In this document: positions 8,287 to 17,364 of the stretch, piece after piece
Position numbering within the stretch: position 1 is the first letter of the stretch
Layout of the letters: each line of letters begins with the position of its first letter
From: Rugosimonospora acidiphila
GTDB taxonomy: Bacteria > Actinomycetota > Actinomycetes > Mycobacteriales > Micromonosporaceae
Direction of reading: 5' to 3'
Assembly: GCF_039543385.1 (NCBI RefSeq)
Contig: NZ_BAABJQ010000018.1
Coordinates: 1-64,000 of the forward strand
Length of the DNA stretch: 64,000 nt
Notes under the pieces: model-generated
Seen by the model: only the letters and a program-made list of their open reading frames with translations
Told to the model about the DNA's origin: nothing
Databases searched by the model: none
Program-made: the position numbers and the translations under genes

Positions 8287-8993
8287 GCGAAGCGACGGGT
8301 GACGAGGACATCCGGCTCGTCGGCCCGCGGCGCGAGCGCCGCGACCCTCGGGCCGGGCACGATCCCGCGCGGCGCGGCCGAGGTCTTCGGTGCCGTCAGG
8401 TCGATGGCGGGCTCCAGCGGGATCGGTGGCAGCACGAGCCGCTCGACCCAGGTGTCGATGTAGCCGTCGACCATCGAGTCGGGCAGGGACAGCTCCGCGC
8501 GGATCTCGGTGTCGGTGACGTTGTACAGCAGGATCCAGGTGGCGGTCGCGTCGTCCTCGACGTCCAGCGGCCCGTCGTCGCCCAGGTCACCGAGGTCGAT
8601 CGGCAGGCTCAGCTGCAGGAAGTTGCGGCCGACCGCCTCGACGGTGGCGATGCCCTTTTCGTAGCGGGTGGACGGCATCACGTGCGGGACGCCGGTGGCG
8701 CCGTCGCCGAGGGTGGTGATGATGGCCACCCGGCGGTCGGGGCTGACGGTGCGGGCGAGGTTGCGCGGGTTGTCGTACGACCAGCCGAGCGGCACCAGCC
8801 GCTCGCGCAGCAGCCGCACGGTGCGGGCGTATCGCGCCATGCCCTGCATGTTCGGCGGGTCCAGCGGCGTGTAGGCACGCGCCTCGGCGTCGGCACCACG
8901 CAGCACGAACTCCAGGATCTCCGTGGTGAGGCCCAGCTCGGTCAGCCGCTGCGCGGCCCCGTCGCCGTCAAACACCGGGCACTGCTGCCGCAT
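8283..8993 (-). CDS. Unknown protein coupled to the XRE-ImmA gene
   Basis: The 236-residue soluble protein has no family I recognise. It is rich in acidic residues, has no signal peptide or membrane segment, and ends in a Pro/Ala-rich stretch followed by DEPDVLVTRRFA. I chose ATG 8993 because GAAGGGG lies about 8 nt upstream; an earlier in-frame ATG at 9032 has no well-spaced site. Its stop overlaps the start of the XRE-ImmA gene by 4 bp, so the pair is made together. It may be the partner or substrate of the protease, or an effector held in check by it. Confidence 0.75.
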   Translation of the reverse strand: MRQQCPVFDGDGAAQRLTELGLTTEILEFVLRGADAEARAYTPLDPPNMQGMARYARTVRLLRERLVPLGWSYDNPRNLARTVSPDRRVAIITTLGDGATGVPHVMPSTRYEKGIATVEAVGRNFLQLSLPIDLGDLGDDGPLDVEDDATATWILLYNVTDTEIRAELSLPDSMVDGYIDTWVERLVLPPIPLEPAIDLTAPKTSAAPRGIVPGPRVAALAPRADEPDVLVTRRFA

Positions 8994-9119
8994 CCGTGTC
9001 CCCTTCCACCGCGGGTCGCTTCCCGAAATCATCCCTCATCCGAGGACGGAAAACGTGAAGCGGCCTCGTCGGCGTGTCGCCCGGCCACCGGCCGGCGCGA
9101 GCGGGCCGCGGATGCCGCC

Positions 9120-9161
9120 GGCCGGTCGTGGGAGGGCGCCGGCCGGTCGTGGGAGGGCGCC
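9120..9161. repeat. Two perfect 21-bp tandem copies
   Basis: A 21-bp unit containing GGTCGTGGGAGGGC occurs twice without mismatch in the gap upstream of valS. No gene overlaps it convincingly. It resembles a small minisatellite; a regulatory role is not shown. Confidence 0.6.
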
Positions 9162-9303
9162 GGCCGGGGCGGCGCGGATCCCGATTCGGGCCGAATGAGC
9201 CGCCTGCGCCCGTTGTGCCGATCGGCCGGAGCCTCGGCCGCGGGGCGTTACCATGGGATACTTCACCGAGGCAACACCTGCACCGAGGCACCGAGGAGCT
9301 GCA

Positions 9304-9438
9304 GTGAACGCGATCGCCCGCCCGCGTACCGCCGCGTCGACGTCGTCGACGCCGCGCGTATGCCGGCCGCGCGCCGCGGCTGCGGCAGTACGGGTGGCCC
9401 GCCCGTCGGGCGCGCACCGAGTAGGTAGGACGGCCTGA
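9304..9438 (+). CDS. Possible 44-residue leader ORF upstream of valS
   Basis: GTG at 9304 sits 5 nt after GAGGAG, one of the best ribosome-binding sites in the window, and opens a 44-codon frame rich in Arg, Ala and Pro with four Val codons. It ends at TGA 9436-9438, 67 nt before valS. It could be a leader peptide for translational or attenuation control of the synthetase, a small real protein, or chance. The rest of the 8994-9505 gap holds only a 21-bp duplication. Confidence 0.35.
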   Translation: MNAIARPRTAASTSSTPRVCRPRAAAAAVRVARPSGAHRVGRTA

Positions 9439-9505
9439 CGCACCGCGTCACGTCGTCGACCACCGCCCGGCCCGTACATCCCCCGCCTCGAAAGGTGACC
9501 AATCC

Positions 9506-12085
9506 ATGAGCGGATCACGCCGTGCCGTGCCCGGGAAACCCACCCTGGACGGCATCGAAGAAGCCCACGCGCGCCGCTGGGAGGCCGAGAACACCTACCG
9601 GTTCGACCGTGGCCGCACCCGCGACGAGATCTACTCCATCGACACCCCGCCGCTGACCGCGAGCGGGAGCATGCACGTGGGGCACGTCTACAGCTACACG
9701 CACACCGACATCGTGGCGCGGTTCTGGCGGATGCGCGGGCGCGAGGTCTTCTACCCGGTCGGCTGGGACGACAACGGGCTGCCCACCGAGCGCCGCGTGC
9801 AGAACTACTTCCACGTGCGGTGCGACCCCACGCTGCCGTTCGACCCGAGCGAACTGGTCGCGCTCGGGGTCACCGGCCCTGACCTGCCCGATCCGGCGAG
9901 CCGGCAGCGCCGCGACCAGCCGCCGATCCGGCTGTCCCGGCGCAGCTTCATCGACCTGTGCGCGCTGCTGACCGCGCGCGACGAGCGGGCGTTCGAGACG
10001 CTGTGGCGCCGGCTCGGGCTGTCCGTGGACTGGTCGATGACGTACACCACGATCGGTACCGTCGCCCGGCGGGTGGCGCAGCGGGCGTTCCTGCGCGGGC
10101 TGGCCGCGGGCGAGGTGTACCACGCGCTCGCGCCGACCGCCTGGGACGTGGACTTCCAGACCGCGGTGGCGCAGGCCGAGCAGGAGGACCGTGAGGTCGC
10201 CGGCGCCTACCACCGGCTGGTGTTCGGGCTGGCCAACGACCCGTCCCGCGCCATCGAGGTGGACACCACCCGGCCGGAACTGCTGCCGGCCTGCGTGGCG
10301 CTGGTCGCGCACCCCGACGACGCCCGGTACCAGGACCTGTTCGGCGCCACCGCGGTGACGCCGCTGTTCGACGCGCCGGTGCCGATCCTTCCGCACCATC
10401 TGGCCGATCCGGCGAAGGGTACCGGGATCGTCATGGTGTGCACGTACGGCGACGCGACCGACGTGACCTGGCAGCGCGAGCTGCGCCTACCGATCCGGTC
10501 GATCCTCGGCCGGGACGGCCGGTTCCTCGACGCCGACCTGGACACGTCGGCCGTGGGCGCCGAGTTCTACGCGACCCTGGTGGGCCGCTCGGTTGCCCAG
10601 GCACGCCGCGAGATCGTGGCCCGGCTCGCCGAGACCGGCCGGCTGCTGGGCGAGCCGCGGCCGATCCGGCATCCGGTGAAGTTCTTCGAGAAGGGCGATC
10701 GGCCGCTGGAGATCCTGACCAGCCGGCAGTGGTTCATCCGTACCCTGGCGCACCGCGACGAACTGCTGGCGGCCGGCCGGCGGCTGCGCTGGCAGCCCGA
10801 GTTCATGCGCCGCCGGTACGAGGACTGGGTGTACGGCCTGACCTCGGACTGGCTGATCAGCAGGCAGCGGTACTTCGGTGTGCCGTTCCCGGTCTGGTAC
10901 CCGCTGGACGAGCAGGGCGAACCGCGCCACGACGCGCCGATCCTGCCGGACACCTCGGCGCTGCCCATCGACCCGCAGACCGACACCCCGCCCGGTTACC
11001 GGGAGGCGGATCGCGGCCGGCCCGGCGGCTTCGCCGGCGACACGGACGTGATGGACACCTGGGCCACCTCCTCGCTGACCCCGCGCATCGCGGGCGGCTG
11101 GGGCGAGGACGACGACCTGTGGCGCCGGGTGTACCCGATGGACCTGCGCCCGCAGGCGCACGACATCATCCGCACCTGGCTGTTCACCACGCTGGTCCGG
11201 GCCCGGGAACTGGGCGACGAACTGCCCTGGCGGGCAACGGCGATTTCGGGCTTCATCACCGACCCGGACCGCAAGAAGATGTCGAAGTCGACCGGGAACG
11301 TGGTGACCCCGCTCCAGCCACTGGAGGAGTACGGCAGCGACGCGGTGCGGTACTGGGCCGCCGGCGGGCGGCCGGGCGCGGACACCGCGTACGACACCAA
11401 CCAGATGCGGGTGGGCCGGCGGCTGGCCATGAAGATCCTCAACGCGAGCCGGTTCGTGCTCGGGTTCGAGCCGGCCGGCGACGCCGATCCGGCCGCCGGG
11501 GTCGCGGCCGTCACCGAGGCACTCGATCTGGCGATGCTGGCCCGGCTGGACGGCGTGGTCGCGGACGCCACGGCGGCGCTGGAGGAGCTGGACCACACGC
11601 GCGCGCTGGAGCGGATCGAGGCGTTCTTCTGGACGTTCTGCGACGACTACGTGGAGCTGGTCAAGACGCGCGCCTACGGATCCGGCCCGGGTGCGCGCTC
11701 GGCGCGCGCCGCCCTGAGGCACGCGCTCGACGTGCTGCTGCGGCTGTTCGCGCCGGTGCTGCCGTACGTCACCGAGGAGGTCTGGTCCTGGTGGCGGGAC
11801 GGTTCGATCCACCGCGCGGCCTGGCCGGCGGTGAGTGGCGATCCGGCGGTTGGCGGCGGATCGGGTGGCGATCCGGCGGTGTTCGACGCGGCGTGCTCGC
11901 TGATCGGCGCGGTTCGGCGGGCCAAGGCTGCCCGGGGCGTCACGATGCGTGCCGAGGTGCCATCGGTCGAGGTTCCGGCGGACACGCCCGGCCTGGCGCT
12001 GTTGGGCCTGGTGCGGGCGGATCTGCTCGCCGCGGCCCACGCCGATGCCGTGGTCGCGACCGAGGACGCCGGGGCCGAAAGGTAG
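9506..12085 (+). CDS. valS: Valine--tRNA ligase (alternate type)
   Basis: This 859-residue class I synthetase charges tRNA-Val. The HIGH-type motif is HVGH at 57-60 and the KMSKS motif is KKMSKST at about 590-596. The editing (CP1) domain and C-terminal anticodon-binding domain are present in order. The sequence around GWDDNGLPTERRVQNYF and its length fit the alternate actinobacterial ValRS class more than the E. coli type. A second ValRS may exist elsewhere in the genome. AAAGGTG lies 9 nt before ATG 9506. It is transcribed alone, with a long upstream leader. Confidence 0.93.
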   Translation: MSGSRRAVPGKPTLDGIEEAHARRWEAENTYRFDRGRTRDEIYSIDTPPLTASGSMHVGHVYSYTHTDIVARFWRMRGREVFYPVGWDDNGLPTERRVQNYFHVRCDPTLPFDPSELVALGVTGPDLPDPASRQRRDQPPIRLSRRSFIDLCALLTARDERAFETLWRRLGLSVDWSMTYTTIGTVARRVAQRAFLRGLAAGEVYHALAPTAWDVDFQTAVAQAEQEDREVAGAYHRLVFGLANDPSRAIEVDTTRPELLPACVALVAHPDDARYQDLFGATAVTPLFDAPVPILPHHLADPAKGTGIVMVCTYGDATDVTWQRELRLPIRSILGRDGRFLDADLDTSAVGAEFYATLVGRSVAQARREIVARLAETGRLLGEPRPIRHPVKFFEKGDRPLEILTSRQWFIRTLAHRDELLAAGRRLRWQPEFMRRRYEDWVYGLTSDWLISRQRYFGVPFPVWYPLDEQGEPRHDAPILPDTSALPIDPQTDTPPGYREADRGRPGGFAGDTDVMDTWATSSLTPRIAGGWGEDDDLWRRVYPMDLRPQAHDIIRTWLFTTLVRARELGDELPWRATAISGFITDPDRKKMSKSTGNVVTPLQPLEEYGSDAVRYWAAGGRPGADTAYDTNQMRVGRRLAMKILNASRFVLGFEPAGDADPAAGVAAVTEALDLAMLARLDGVVADATAALEELDHTRALERIEAFFWTFCDDYVELVKTRAYGSGPGARSARAALRHALDVLLRLFAPVLPYVTEEVWSWWRDGSIHRAAWPAVSGDPAVGGGSGGDPAVFDAACSLIGAVRRAKAARGVTMRAEVPSVEVPADTPGLALLGLVRADLLAAAHADAVVATEDAGAER

Positions 12086-12424
12086 CTCAGCGTAAGGGAT
12101 TGGTCGCACAGCGCGGGTCCGGTGCGGTTCGCTGGGGGTAGGTGACCCCGCGGCCGGGCCCGCGCTGGCGCGATGTTTCCCCTCGGGGTGCCCGGTTCAC
12201 GGGATCGATACGACATGGGTGACTATGTCCCAGGAAACCGGCCTGGTGCGATAAGGCGAGTTGCGTATAGCCTCAGCGTGCTCCGGCGGCGCTGCCGGCG
12301 TCACCCCTTGCCCTGAAGTGGGCCCTAGCTTCAGGCGTTCAAGAAAGCGACACAGCGATGACTCACCCCGTTGTCCCGGGCTGCCCCCTCGCCCCGGGCC
12401 AACCTCCCGCGGAGGGCCGAGCCG
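12086..12424. other. Intergenic region with one perfect hairpin
   Basis: No gene is supported in these 339 bases. CCTGAAG at 12312-12318 pairs perfectly with CTTCAGG at 12329-12335 around a 10-nt loop, about 90 nt before the next gene start. This may be a regulatory hairpin or operator of the membrane-glycosyltransferase operon. No strong -35/-10 pair is evident. Confidence 0.4.
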
Positions 12425-12871
12425 GTGGATGATCCCCTCGGCCGGGCCGGTGAGCAACCGTCGACCGGCGTGCCGAGCCGGCCTCGATTGTCCGGGCACC
12501 CGCTTGTCCGGATCGTTGTGGTCCTGCTGGCGGTGGTCGTGGTGGTGCTGGCCGGGCACGGCGCGCAGCGCGCCGCCCAGCGCGGGGTGGACGCCGCACA
12601 CGACCCGAACCGGGGCGGCGACCGGGTCTTCGAGACCCAGATGGAGACCGTCCGGCGGCAACTGTCCGAACAGGTGCCGGCCGCGTCCACGGTGTACTTC
12701 AAGGGCAGCGTGAACAGCCTCTGGTATCAGCGCATCGTCGAGTTCGCCGCGATGGACGGCATCATCGTGGTCCCCGACGCCGCCCGGGCCGACTACGACC
12801 TCTCGGTGGTGAGCGCGCCGGCCAGCGTGTCCCCCGGGGGCATGCGGCTCGTAGTCAAAAGGATCGGGTGA
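12425..12871 (+). CDS. Small membrane-anchored protein of the glycosyltransferase operon
   Basis: The 148-residue protein has one membrane helix at about 26-45 (valine/leucine-rich) and then an outward soluble domain of about 100 residues with no family I recognise. GTG at 12425 is preceded by GGAGGG at a good distance; longer in-frame starts lack such a site. It is followed after 4 nt by the multi-pass protein gene, so it probably works with it in the envelope. Confidence 0.7.
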   Translation: MDDPLGRAGEQPSTGVPSRPRLSGHPLVRIVVVLLAVVVVVLAGHGAQRAAQRGVDAAHDPNRGGDRVFETQMETVRRQLSEQVPAASTVYFKGSVNSLWYQRIVEFAAMDGIIVVPDAARADYDLSVVSAPASVSPGGMRLVVKRIG

Positions 12872-12875
12872 CGCC

Positions 12876-14261
12876 GTGCTCGCCTCGCTGCTCGCCGTCC
12901 TGATGGTCGTGGTGGCCGGGATGCCCATCGGATATGTGGTCTTCCGCGACCTCCGGTTCGCCCTGCTCATCGCGCCACTGGTCACCGCGCTGTCCGCGGC
13001 GGCCGCGGCGATTCTCATGCTGGTTGTCGGCGGGGACCTGCTCTGGTGGCTCGGGCCGCTGCTGGTGCTGCAGTGGGCGGCCACGCCGGTGCTGCTGCGG
13101 CGCACCGCCCCGCCCGCGGTCCGTGCCGGGACGTGGGCGGACTGGCTGTGGCTGGTCGTGCCGCTGCTGCTGCCGTTCCTGGTCGTCGTGCTTCCGCCGA
13201 CGGCGTGGGACGCCAACTCGATCTGGTGGCTGCACGCCGCGTACTTCACCAAGGGCGCCACGCTGGCCCGGGAGTACCTCGGCCTGCCGTCCGTGTCCTT
13301 CTCCCACCCCGACTATCCGCCGCTGGAGTCGGCCGCGGTCGGCGCGGTGTGGAGTGTGCTGTCCGGGTACAAGCTCTACGTCGCCCAGTTCGTGTCGGCG
13401 GCGCTGAGCTTCTCCTCGATCGTGATGCTCGGCTACGCGGTACGGGTCGCGACGAACCGGGCGCCCGCGCTGGTGTCCCGGATCGCGGCGGCCTGCGTGG
13501 CGCTGGCCGCCTGGGGTGCCGAGCCGACCGGGGTCGCCGACGGCTACAGCGATGTGCTGTGGGCGGCCGCGTTCGCCGCCGCCGCGGTGCTGCTGCTGTT
13601 GCGCCCGGAGCCGCTGCGCCGGCCGCTGCTGCCGGTGCTGCTGCTGTCCGGCGTGGCGCTGACCAAGAACGAGGGCTTCGTGATGGCCGTCGTGCTGGCC
13701 GCGACCGCGACGGTACGGATGCGCCGCGAGCTGCGCCGGGCCTGGGTGCTGTGGGTACCGGTCCTGGCCGGCGGGGTGTGGAGCCTGGTCTGCCGGCATT
13801 TCGGCGCGAAGTCCGACGTCACCTCGTCGGTGCACCTGGGCGACGTGCTGCGCCTGGACCCGGCCATCTACGACCGGCTCTCGCCCACGCTGTCCGCGAT
13901 CTGGAGCACCGTCGGCCCGCTGGTGGCCGTGGCGGTGGCGACCGCGGTGGTCGGCGGGATCCTCCTGCGCCGCCAGCGCCGCACCCTGGAACTCGGCGGA
14001 GACCTGTGGCTCTGGGCGCTCGTCGCGGTGTACCTCGCCGTGCTCTCGGCCACCTACCTGGTCAGCTCGAACCCCATCACCTGGTACCTGAACACCTCGA
14101 TCACCCGGGTCACCCTGCCGTTCGCGCTGGTGGCGACCGCGAGCGCGGTCTGCTGGGCCGTGGTCGCGCTGACCGGTGGAGGCACCTTCGGCGGGGATGG
14201 CGCTACCATCCGACGCGAGGTCGGTATTTCTCAGGATCAATCTCAGGAGATTTCCGTATGA
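12876..14261 (+). CDS. Multi-pass membrane protein, GT-C glycosyltransferase-like
   Basis: The 461-residue protein has roughly ten hydrophobic helices. After the third or fourth helix there is an acidic loop (WDANSIWWLHAAYF, about 109-122) and later HPDYPPLES, a layout like the GT-C superfamily, whose members use lipid-linked sugars outside the membrane. The family assignment is by architecture only. GTG 12876 follows the previous stop by 4 nt, and its own stop overlaps the GT2 gene by 4 bp. A partner GT2 of dolichol-phosphate-mannose synthase type fits a lipid-linked sugar donor for this protein. Confidence 0.65.
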   Translation: MLASLLAVLMVVVAGMPIGYVVFRDLRFALLIAPLVTALSAAAAAILMLVVGGDLLWWLGPLLVLQWAATPVLLRRTAPPAVRAGTWADWLWLVVPLLLPFLVVVLPPTAWDANSIWWLHAAYFTKGATLAREYLGLPSVSFSHPDYPPLESAAVGAVWSVLSGYKLYVAQFVSAALSFSSIVMLGYAVRVATNRAPALVSRIAAACVALAAWGAEPTGVADGYSDVLWAAAFAAAAVLLLLRPEPLRRPLLPVLLLSGVALTKNEGFVMAVVLAATATVRMRRELRRAWVLWVPVLAGGVWSLVCRHFGAKSDVTSSVHLGDVLRLDPAIYDRLSPTLSAIWSTVGPLVAVAVATAVVGGILLRRQRRTLELGGDLWLWALVAVYLAVLSATYLVSSNPITWYLNTSITRVTLPFALVATASAVCWAVVALTGGGTFGGDGATIRREVGISQDQSQEISV

Positions 14262-14971
14262 AGTTGTCCATCCTCATGCCCGTCTACAACGAGGAAGCCC
14301 GGCTCGGCGAGGCCCTCAAGCAGGCGTTGGATGTTGACTACCCGTGCGAGATCGAGCTAGTGGTGGTCGACGACGGCAGCAAGGACCGCACCCGGGAGAT
14401 CCTGCAGAGCGCCGACGACAGCCGGCTGCGCGTCATCCTGCACGAGCGCAATCAGGGCAAGGGTGCCGCGATCATGACGGCGGTGACGGCGGCGTCCGGC
14501 GAGTACATGGTGATTCTCGACGCCGACCTGGAGTACCAGCCGCTGGACATCCCGCGGCTGCTCGAGCCGGTGCTGGACGGCCGGACCACCGTGGTCTACG
14601 GCAATCGCACGTTCGGCAGCCACAGCTCCTTCTCGTACTGGTACGTGATGGGTAACAAGGCGGTCACCACGGCGGCCAACGTGCTGTACAACTGCTACCT
14701 CGGCGACCTGGAGACGTGCTTCAAGCTGATGCCGGTCGAGCTGTACCGGTCGCTGCGCGTCAAGTCCCGCGGGTTCGGCATGGAGGCCGAGGTCACCGGG
14801 AAGCTGCTGCGCAACCGCTACCGCCCGTACGAGGTGCCGATCAGCTACCACGCCCGGTCCCGCGAGGAGGGCAAGAAGATCACCTGGCGGGACGGTGTGG
14901 AGGCGCTGTGGATTCTCGTCCGCGAGCGGGTTCGGCGCCCGAGCCTGTCCATACCCGGCCCGACCGCCTGA
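14258..14971 (+). CDS. Family 2 glycosyltransferase, polyprenyl-phosphate sugar synthase-like
   Basis: The 237-residue protein is a GT-A enzyme: N-terminal MKLSILMPVYNEE, VVVDDGSKDRT at about 35-45, and the DxD-type metal site ILDADLEYQP near 88-97. The form is that of Dpm1-type synthases that load a sugar on polyprenyl phosphate. There is no C-terminal membrane anchor. AGGAG precedes the ATG at 14258, which overlaps the GT-C-like gene stop. It probably makes the donor used by the upstream membrane protein. A double hairpin follows. Confidence 0.88.
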   Translation: MKLSILMPVYNEEARLGEALKQALDVDYPCEIELVVVDDGSKDRTREILQSADDSRLRVILHERNQGKGAAIMTAVTAASGEYMVILDADLEYQPLDIPRLLEPVLDGRTTVVYGNRTFGSHSSFSYWYVMGNKAVTTAANVLYNCYLGDLETCFKLMPVELYRSLRVKSRGFGMEAEVTGKLLRNRYRPYEVPISYHARSREEGKKITWRDGVEALWILVRERVRRPSLSIPGPTA

Positions 14972-14987
14972 CCGGTCACGCACCGAC

Positions 14988-15020
14988 GATCTCCCCGCGA
15001 GATCCGGCGGGGCCCGCCGG
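14988..15020 (+). terminator. Tandem perfect hairpins ending the glycosyltransferase operon
   Basis: GATCTC at 14988-14993 pairs with GAGATC at 14999-15004, followed directly by CCGGCGGG at 15004-15011 pairing with CCCGCCGG at 15013-15020. There is no U-tract, as is usual in actinomycetes. Position just after the last gene supports termination. Confidence 0.5.
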
Positions 15021-15063
15021 AACGGCGGAGGGTTTTGTCCACCGATAGCCGGGAACCACTCGG

Positions 15064-17364
15064 ATGGTGGAAGGCGAGATGGCGCGGCGCGGCGGTTGGG
15101 CGCCGGCCCGGCGGGAGGACGCCCGCCTGGTCCGGGGCGCGGGCTGCTTCGTGGGCGATCTGCGGGTGCCGGGCTGCCTGGAGGCCGCGTTCGTCCGTGG
15201 TGCCGTGGCGCACGGCGAGCTACGCGGCGTGCACGTCGCACAGGCACGCCGGATGCCCCGCGTGGCGGTCGTGTGGTCGGCGTCCGACCTGCCCCAGGTG
15301 CCGCTGACCCCGCCGATGCTCGGCATCAAGGCGGCCAAGGGGCGGCCGTGGCCGGCGCTGGCGACCGACCGGGTGCGGTACGCGGGGCAGCCGGTCGCGC
15401 TCGTGCTGGCCGCCGACCGGTACGCCGCCGAGGACGCGCGCGACGCGGTCCGGGTGGACGTGGCGCCGCTGCCGGTCCTGCTGGACCCGACCCGGGCCGC
15501 CGACAGCGAGGTGTTGCTGTTCCCGGGCGAGCCGAACGTGGCGGTGGACAAGGATTTCGGCGACCCGATCGACGACGCGGTGTGGCGCGACGCGGCGGTG
15601 GTGGTCGAGGGCCGGTACCGGCAACAGTTGCTCGCGCACACCTCCATGGAGGCGCGTGCCATCCTGATCCGGCCGGAGGGCGCCGACGGGCTGACCGTGT
15701 GGTGTTCGCACCAGGCGCCGCACCGGCTGCGCGGCGACCTGGCCAACGCGCTGGGCCTGTCCCGGCAACGGATCCGGGTGGTGGTGCCCGACGTCGGCGG
15801 CGCGTTCGGCGGTAAGAGCGAGACCTACCCGGAGTACCTCGCGCTGGCCGTCGCGGCCCGGGAACTGGGCCGGCCGGTGCGCTGGCTGGAGGATCGGGCC
15901 GAGGCGCTGACCGGACCGCCACACGGGCGCGGGCAGAACCAGCGCACCCGGATGGCGGCCGACGCCGACGGGCGGATCCTCGCCTACCAACTGGAGATCG
16001 ACGCCGACATCGGCGGGTACCCGCACCTGGGCGCGTTCGTGCCGCTGAACTCGTCCGTGCTGGCGGCCGGCGCGTACCGGACGCCCCGGGTGCACGTGCG
16101 TGCCAGGGCGGTGCTGACCACGACGGCGCCGACCAGCCCGTACCGGGGCGCCGGCCGGCCGGAGGCGGCCACGGCGATCGAGCGCACGGTCGACCTGCTG
16201 GCCCGGCGCCTCGGCCTGGACCCGGCCGAGTTGAGGCTGCGCAACTTCATCCGGCCGGACGAGCTGCCGTACCAGACGCCCACCGGGTTCACCTACGACA
16301 GTGGGGACTACGCGGCGGCCCTGCGGCTGGCGATGCGCACCGTCGACTATGAGGGATGGCGCGCCGAGCAGGCCCGGCGACGCGAGGGCGGGGTCGAGCC
16401 GCCGCTGGGCATAGGCATCTGCAGCTACGTCGAGCGTTCCGGCAACGCCTCCGAGTTCGGTTCGGTCGAGGCGTGTCCGGACGGCCGCTTCATCGCGCTG
16501 TCCGGTTGCTGCTCCACCGGCCAGGGGCACGAAACGTCGTTCCCTCAGGTGGTCGCCGCCGTCCTGGGCGTCGAGCCGGAGCTGATCCGGCTGGTGGAGG
16601 CGGACACCGCGCTCGTGCCGCGTGGCATCGGCTCGTACTCCAGCCGCTCCATGCAGACCGGCGGCGCCGCGCTGCACCAGGCGGCCGGTGCCCTCATCGA
16701 GCTGGCGCGGGGGCGGCTGGCCGAGCGCCTCTCGGTGCCGATCGAGCGGATCCGGTACCACGCCGGGACGGTCAGCGCGGACGGTGAGTCGATGTCGCTG
16801 GGCGCACTCGCGGCGGCCACCGGGCCGCTGCGCACCGACGAGGTGGTGGACCCTCCGCAGGCGGTGCCGTTCGGCACCTACATCGCGGTCGTGGAGGTCG
16901 ACCCCGAGTTGGGCTCGGTGCGGGTGCTGCGGATCGTGGCGGTCGACGACTACGGCGTCGTGGTCAATCCGGTCATCGTGCACGGGCAGACCGCAGGCTC
17001 CGTCGTGCAGGGCCTAGGCCAGTCCCTGTACGAACAGGTGCGCTACGACGACGACGGGCTGCCGAGCACCCTCACCCTGCTCGACTACCTGATACCCACC
17101 ATGTCCGAGGTGCCGCCGCTCACGCTGGCCGAGACCTGCTCGCCGAACCCCAATACCGCGCTGGGCGCCAAGGGCGCGGGCGAGGCGGGCTGCATAGGCA
17201 CGCCGGCCGCGATCCTCAATGCCGTCGCCGACGCGCTGGATCTCGACGACCCGAACGTGCTGCAGACGCCGCTGACCCCGTACGCGTGCTGGGAGGCGGC
17301 CCGGACCGGCTCCGGGCGGTCGGCGGCGCGCCGCGCCCCGCTGCGGGTGGAGGCGACCCGGTGA
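15064..17364 (+). CDS. Molybdenum hydroxylase large subunit (CoxL/CutL-like, not form I CODH)
   Basis: The 766-residue protein is a xanthine oxidase-family Mo subunit: GGAFGGKSETYPEY in the Mo-binding domain and GAKGAGEAGCIG at about 700-711 with the catalytic glutamate. The active-site loop reads SPYRGAGRPEA (about 358-368), not the AYRCSFR of form I CO dehydrogenase, so CO oxidation is not indicated; an aldehyde, carboxylate or heterocycle substrate is more likely. An alternative start is ATG 15079, five codons in, with GGAAGG just before it. Its stop overlaps the FAD-subunit GTG. Confidence 0.88.
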   Translation: MVEGEMARRGGWAPARREDARLVRGAGCFVGDLRVPGCLEAAFVRGAVAHGELRGVHVAQARRMPRVAVVWSASDLPQVPLTPPMLGIKAAKGRPWPALATDRVRYAGQPVALVLAADRYAAEDARDAVRVDVAPLPVLLDPTRAADSEVLLFPGEPNVAVDKDFGDPIDDAVWRDAAVVVEGRYRQQLLAHTSMEARAILIRPEGADGLTVWCSHQAPHRLRGDLANALGLSRQRIRVVVPDVGGAFGGKSETYPEYLALAVAARELGRPVRWLEDRAEALTGPPHGRGQNQRTRMAADADGRILAYQLEIDADIGGYPHLGAFVPLNSSVLAAGAYRTPRVHVRARAVLTTTAPTSPYRGAGRPEAATAIERTVDLLARRLGLDPAELRLRNFIRPDELPYQTPTGFTYDSGDYAAALRLAMRTVDYEGWRAEQARRREGGVEPPLGIGICSYVERSGNASEFGSVEACPDGRFIALSGCCSTGQGHETSFPQVVAAVLGVEPELIRLVEADTALVPRGIGSYSSRSMQTGGAALHQAAGALIELARGRLAERLSVPIERIRYHAGTVSADGESMSLGALAAATGPLRTDEVVDPPQAVPFGTYIAVVEVDPELGSVRVLRIVAVDDYGVVVNPVIVHGQTAGSVVQGLGQSLYEQVRYDDDGLPSTLTLLDYLIPTMSEVPPLTLAETCSPNPNTALGAKGAGEAGCIGTPAAILNAVADALDLDDPNVLQTPLTPYACWEAARTGSGRSAARRAPLRVEATR

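Noticed and set aside
8994..9505. T-box riboswitch before valS
   Set aside because: I could not find the T-box core (TGGNACCGCG) or a convincing specifier stem.
9036..9518. A 160-codon minus-strand frame upstream of valS
   Set aside because: It is built mainly from the 21-bp duplication and runs through the valS start region; no family features.
12261..12713. A 150-codon plus-strand frame overlapping the one-helix protein gene
   Set aside because: It is Arg/Pro-rich without motifs, while the 12425 frame has a ribosome-binding site and membrane helix.
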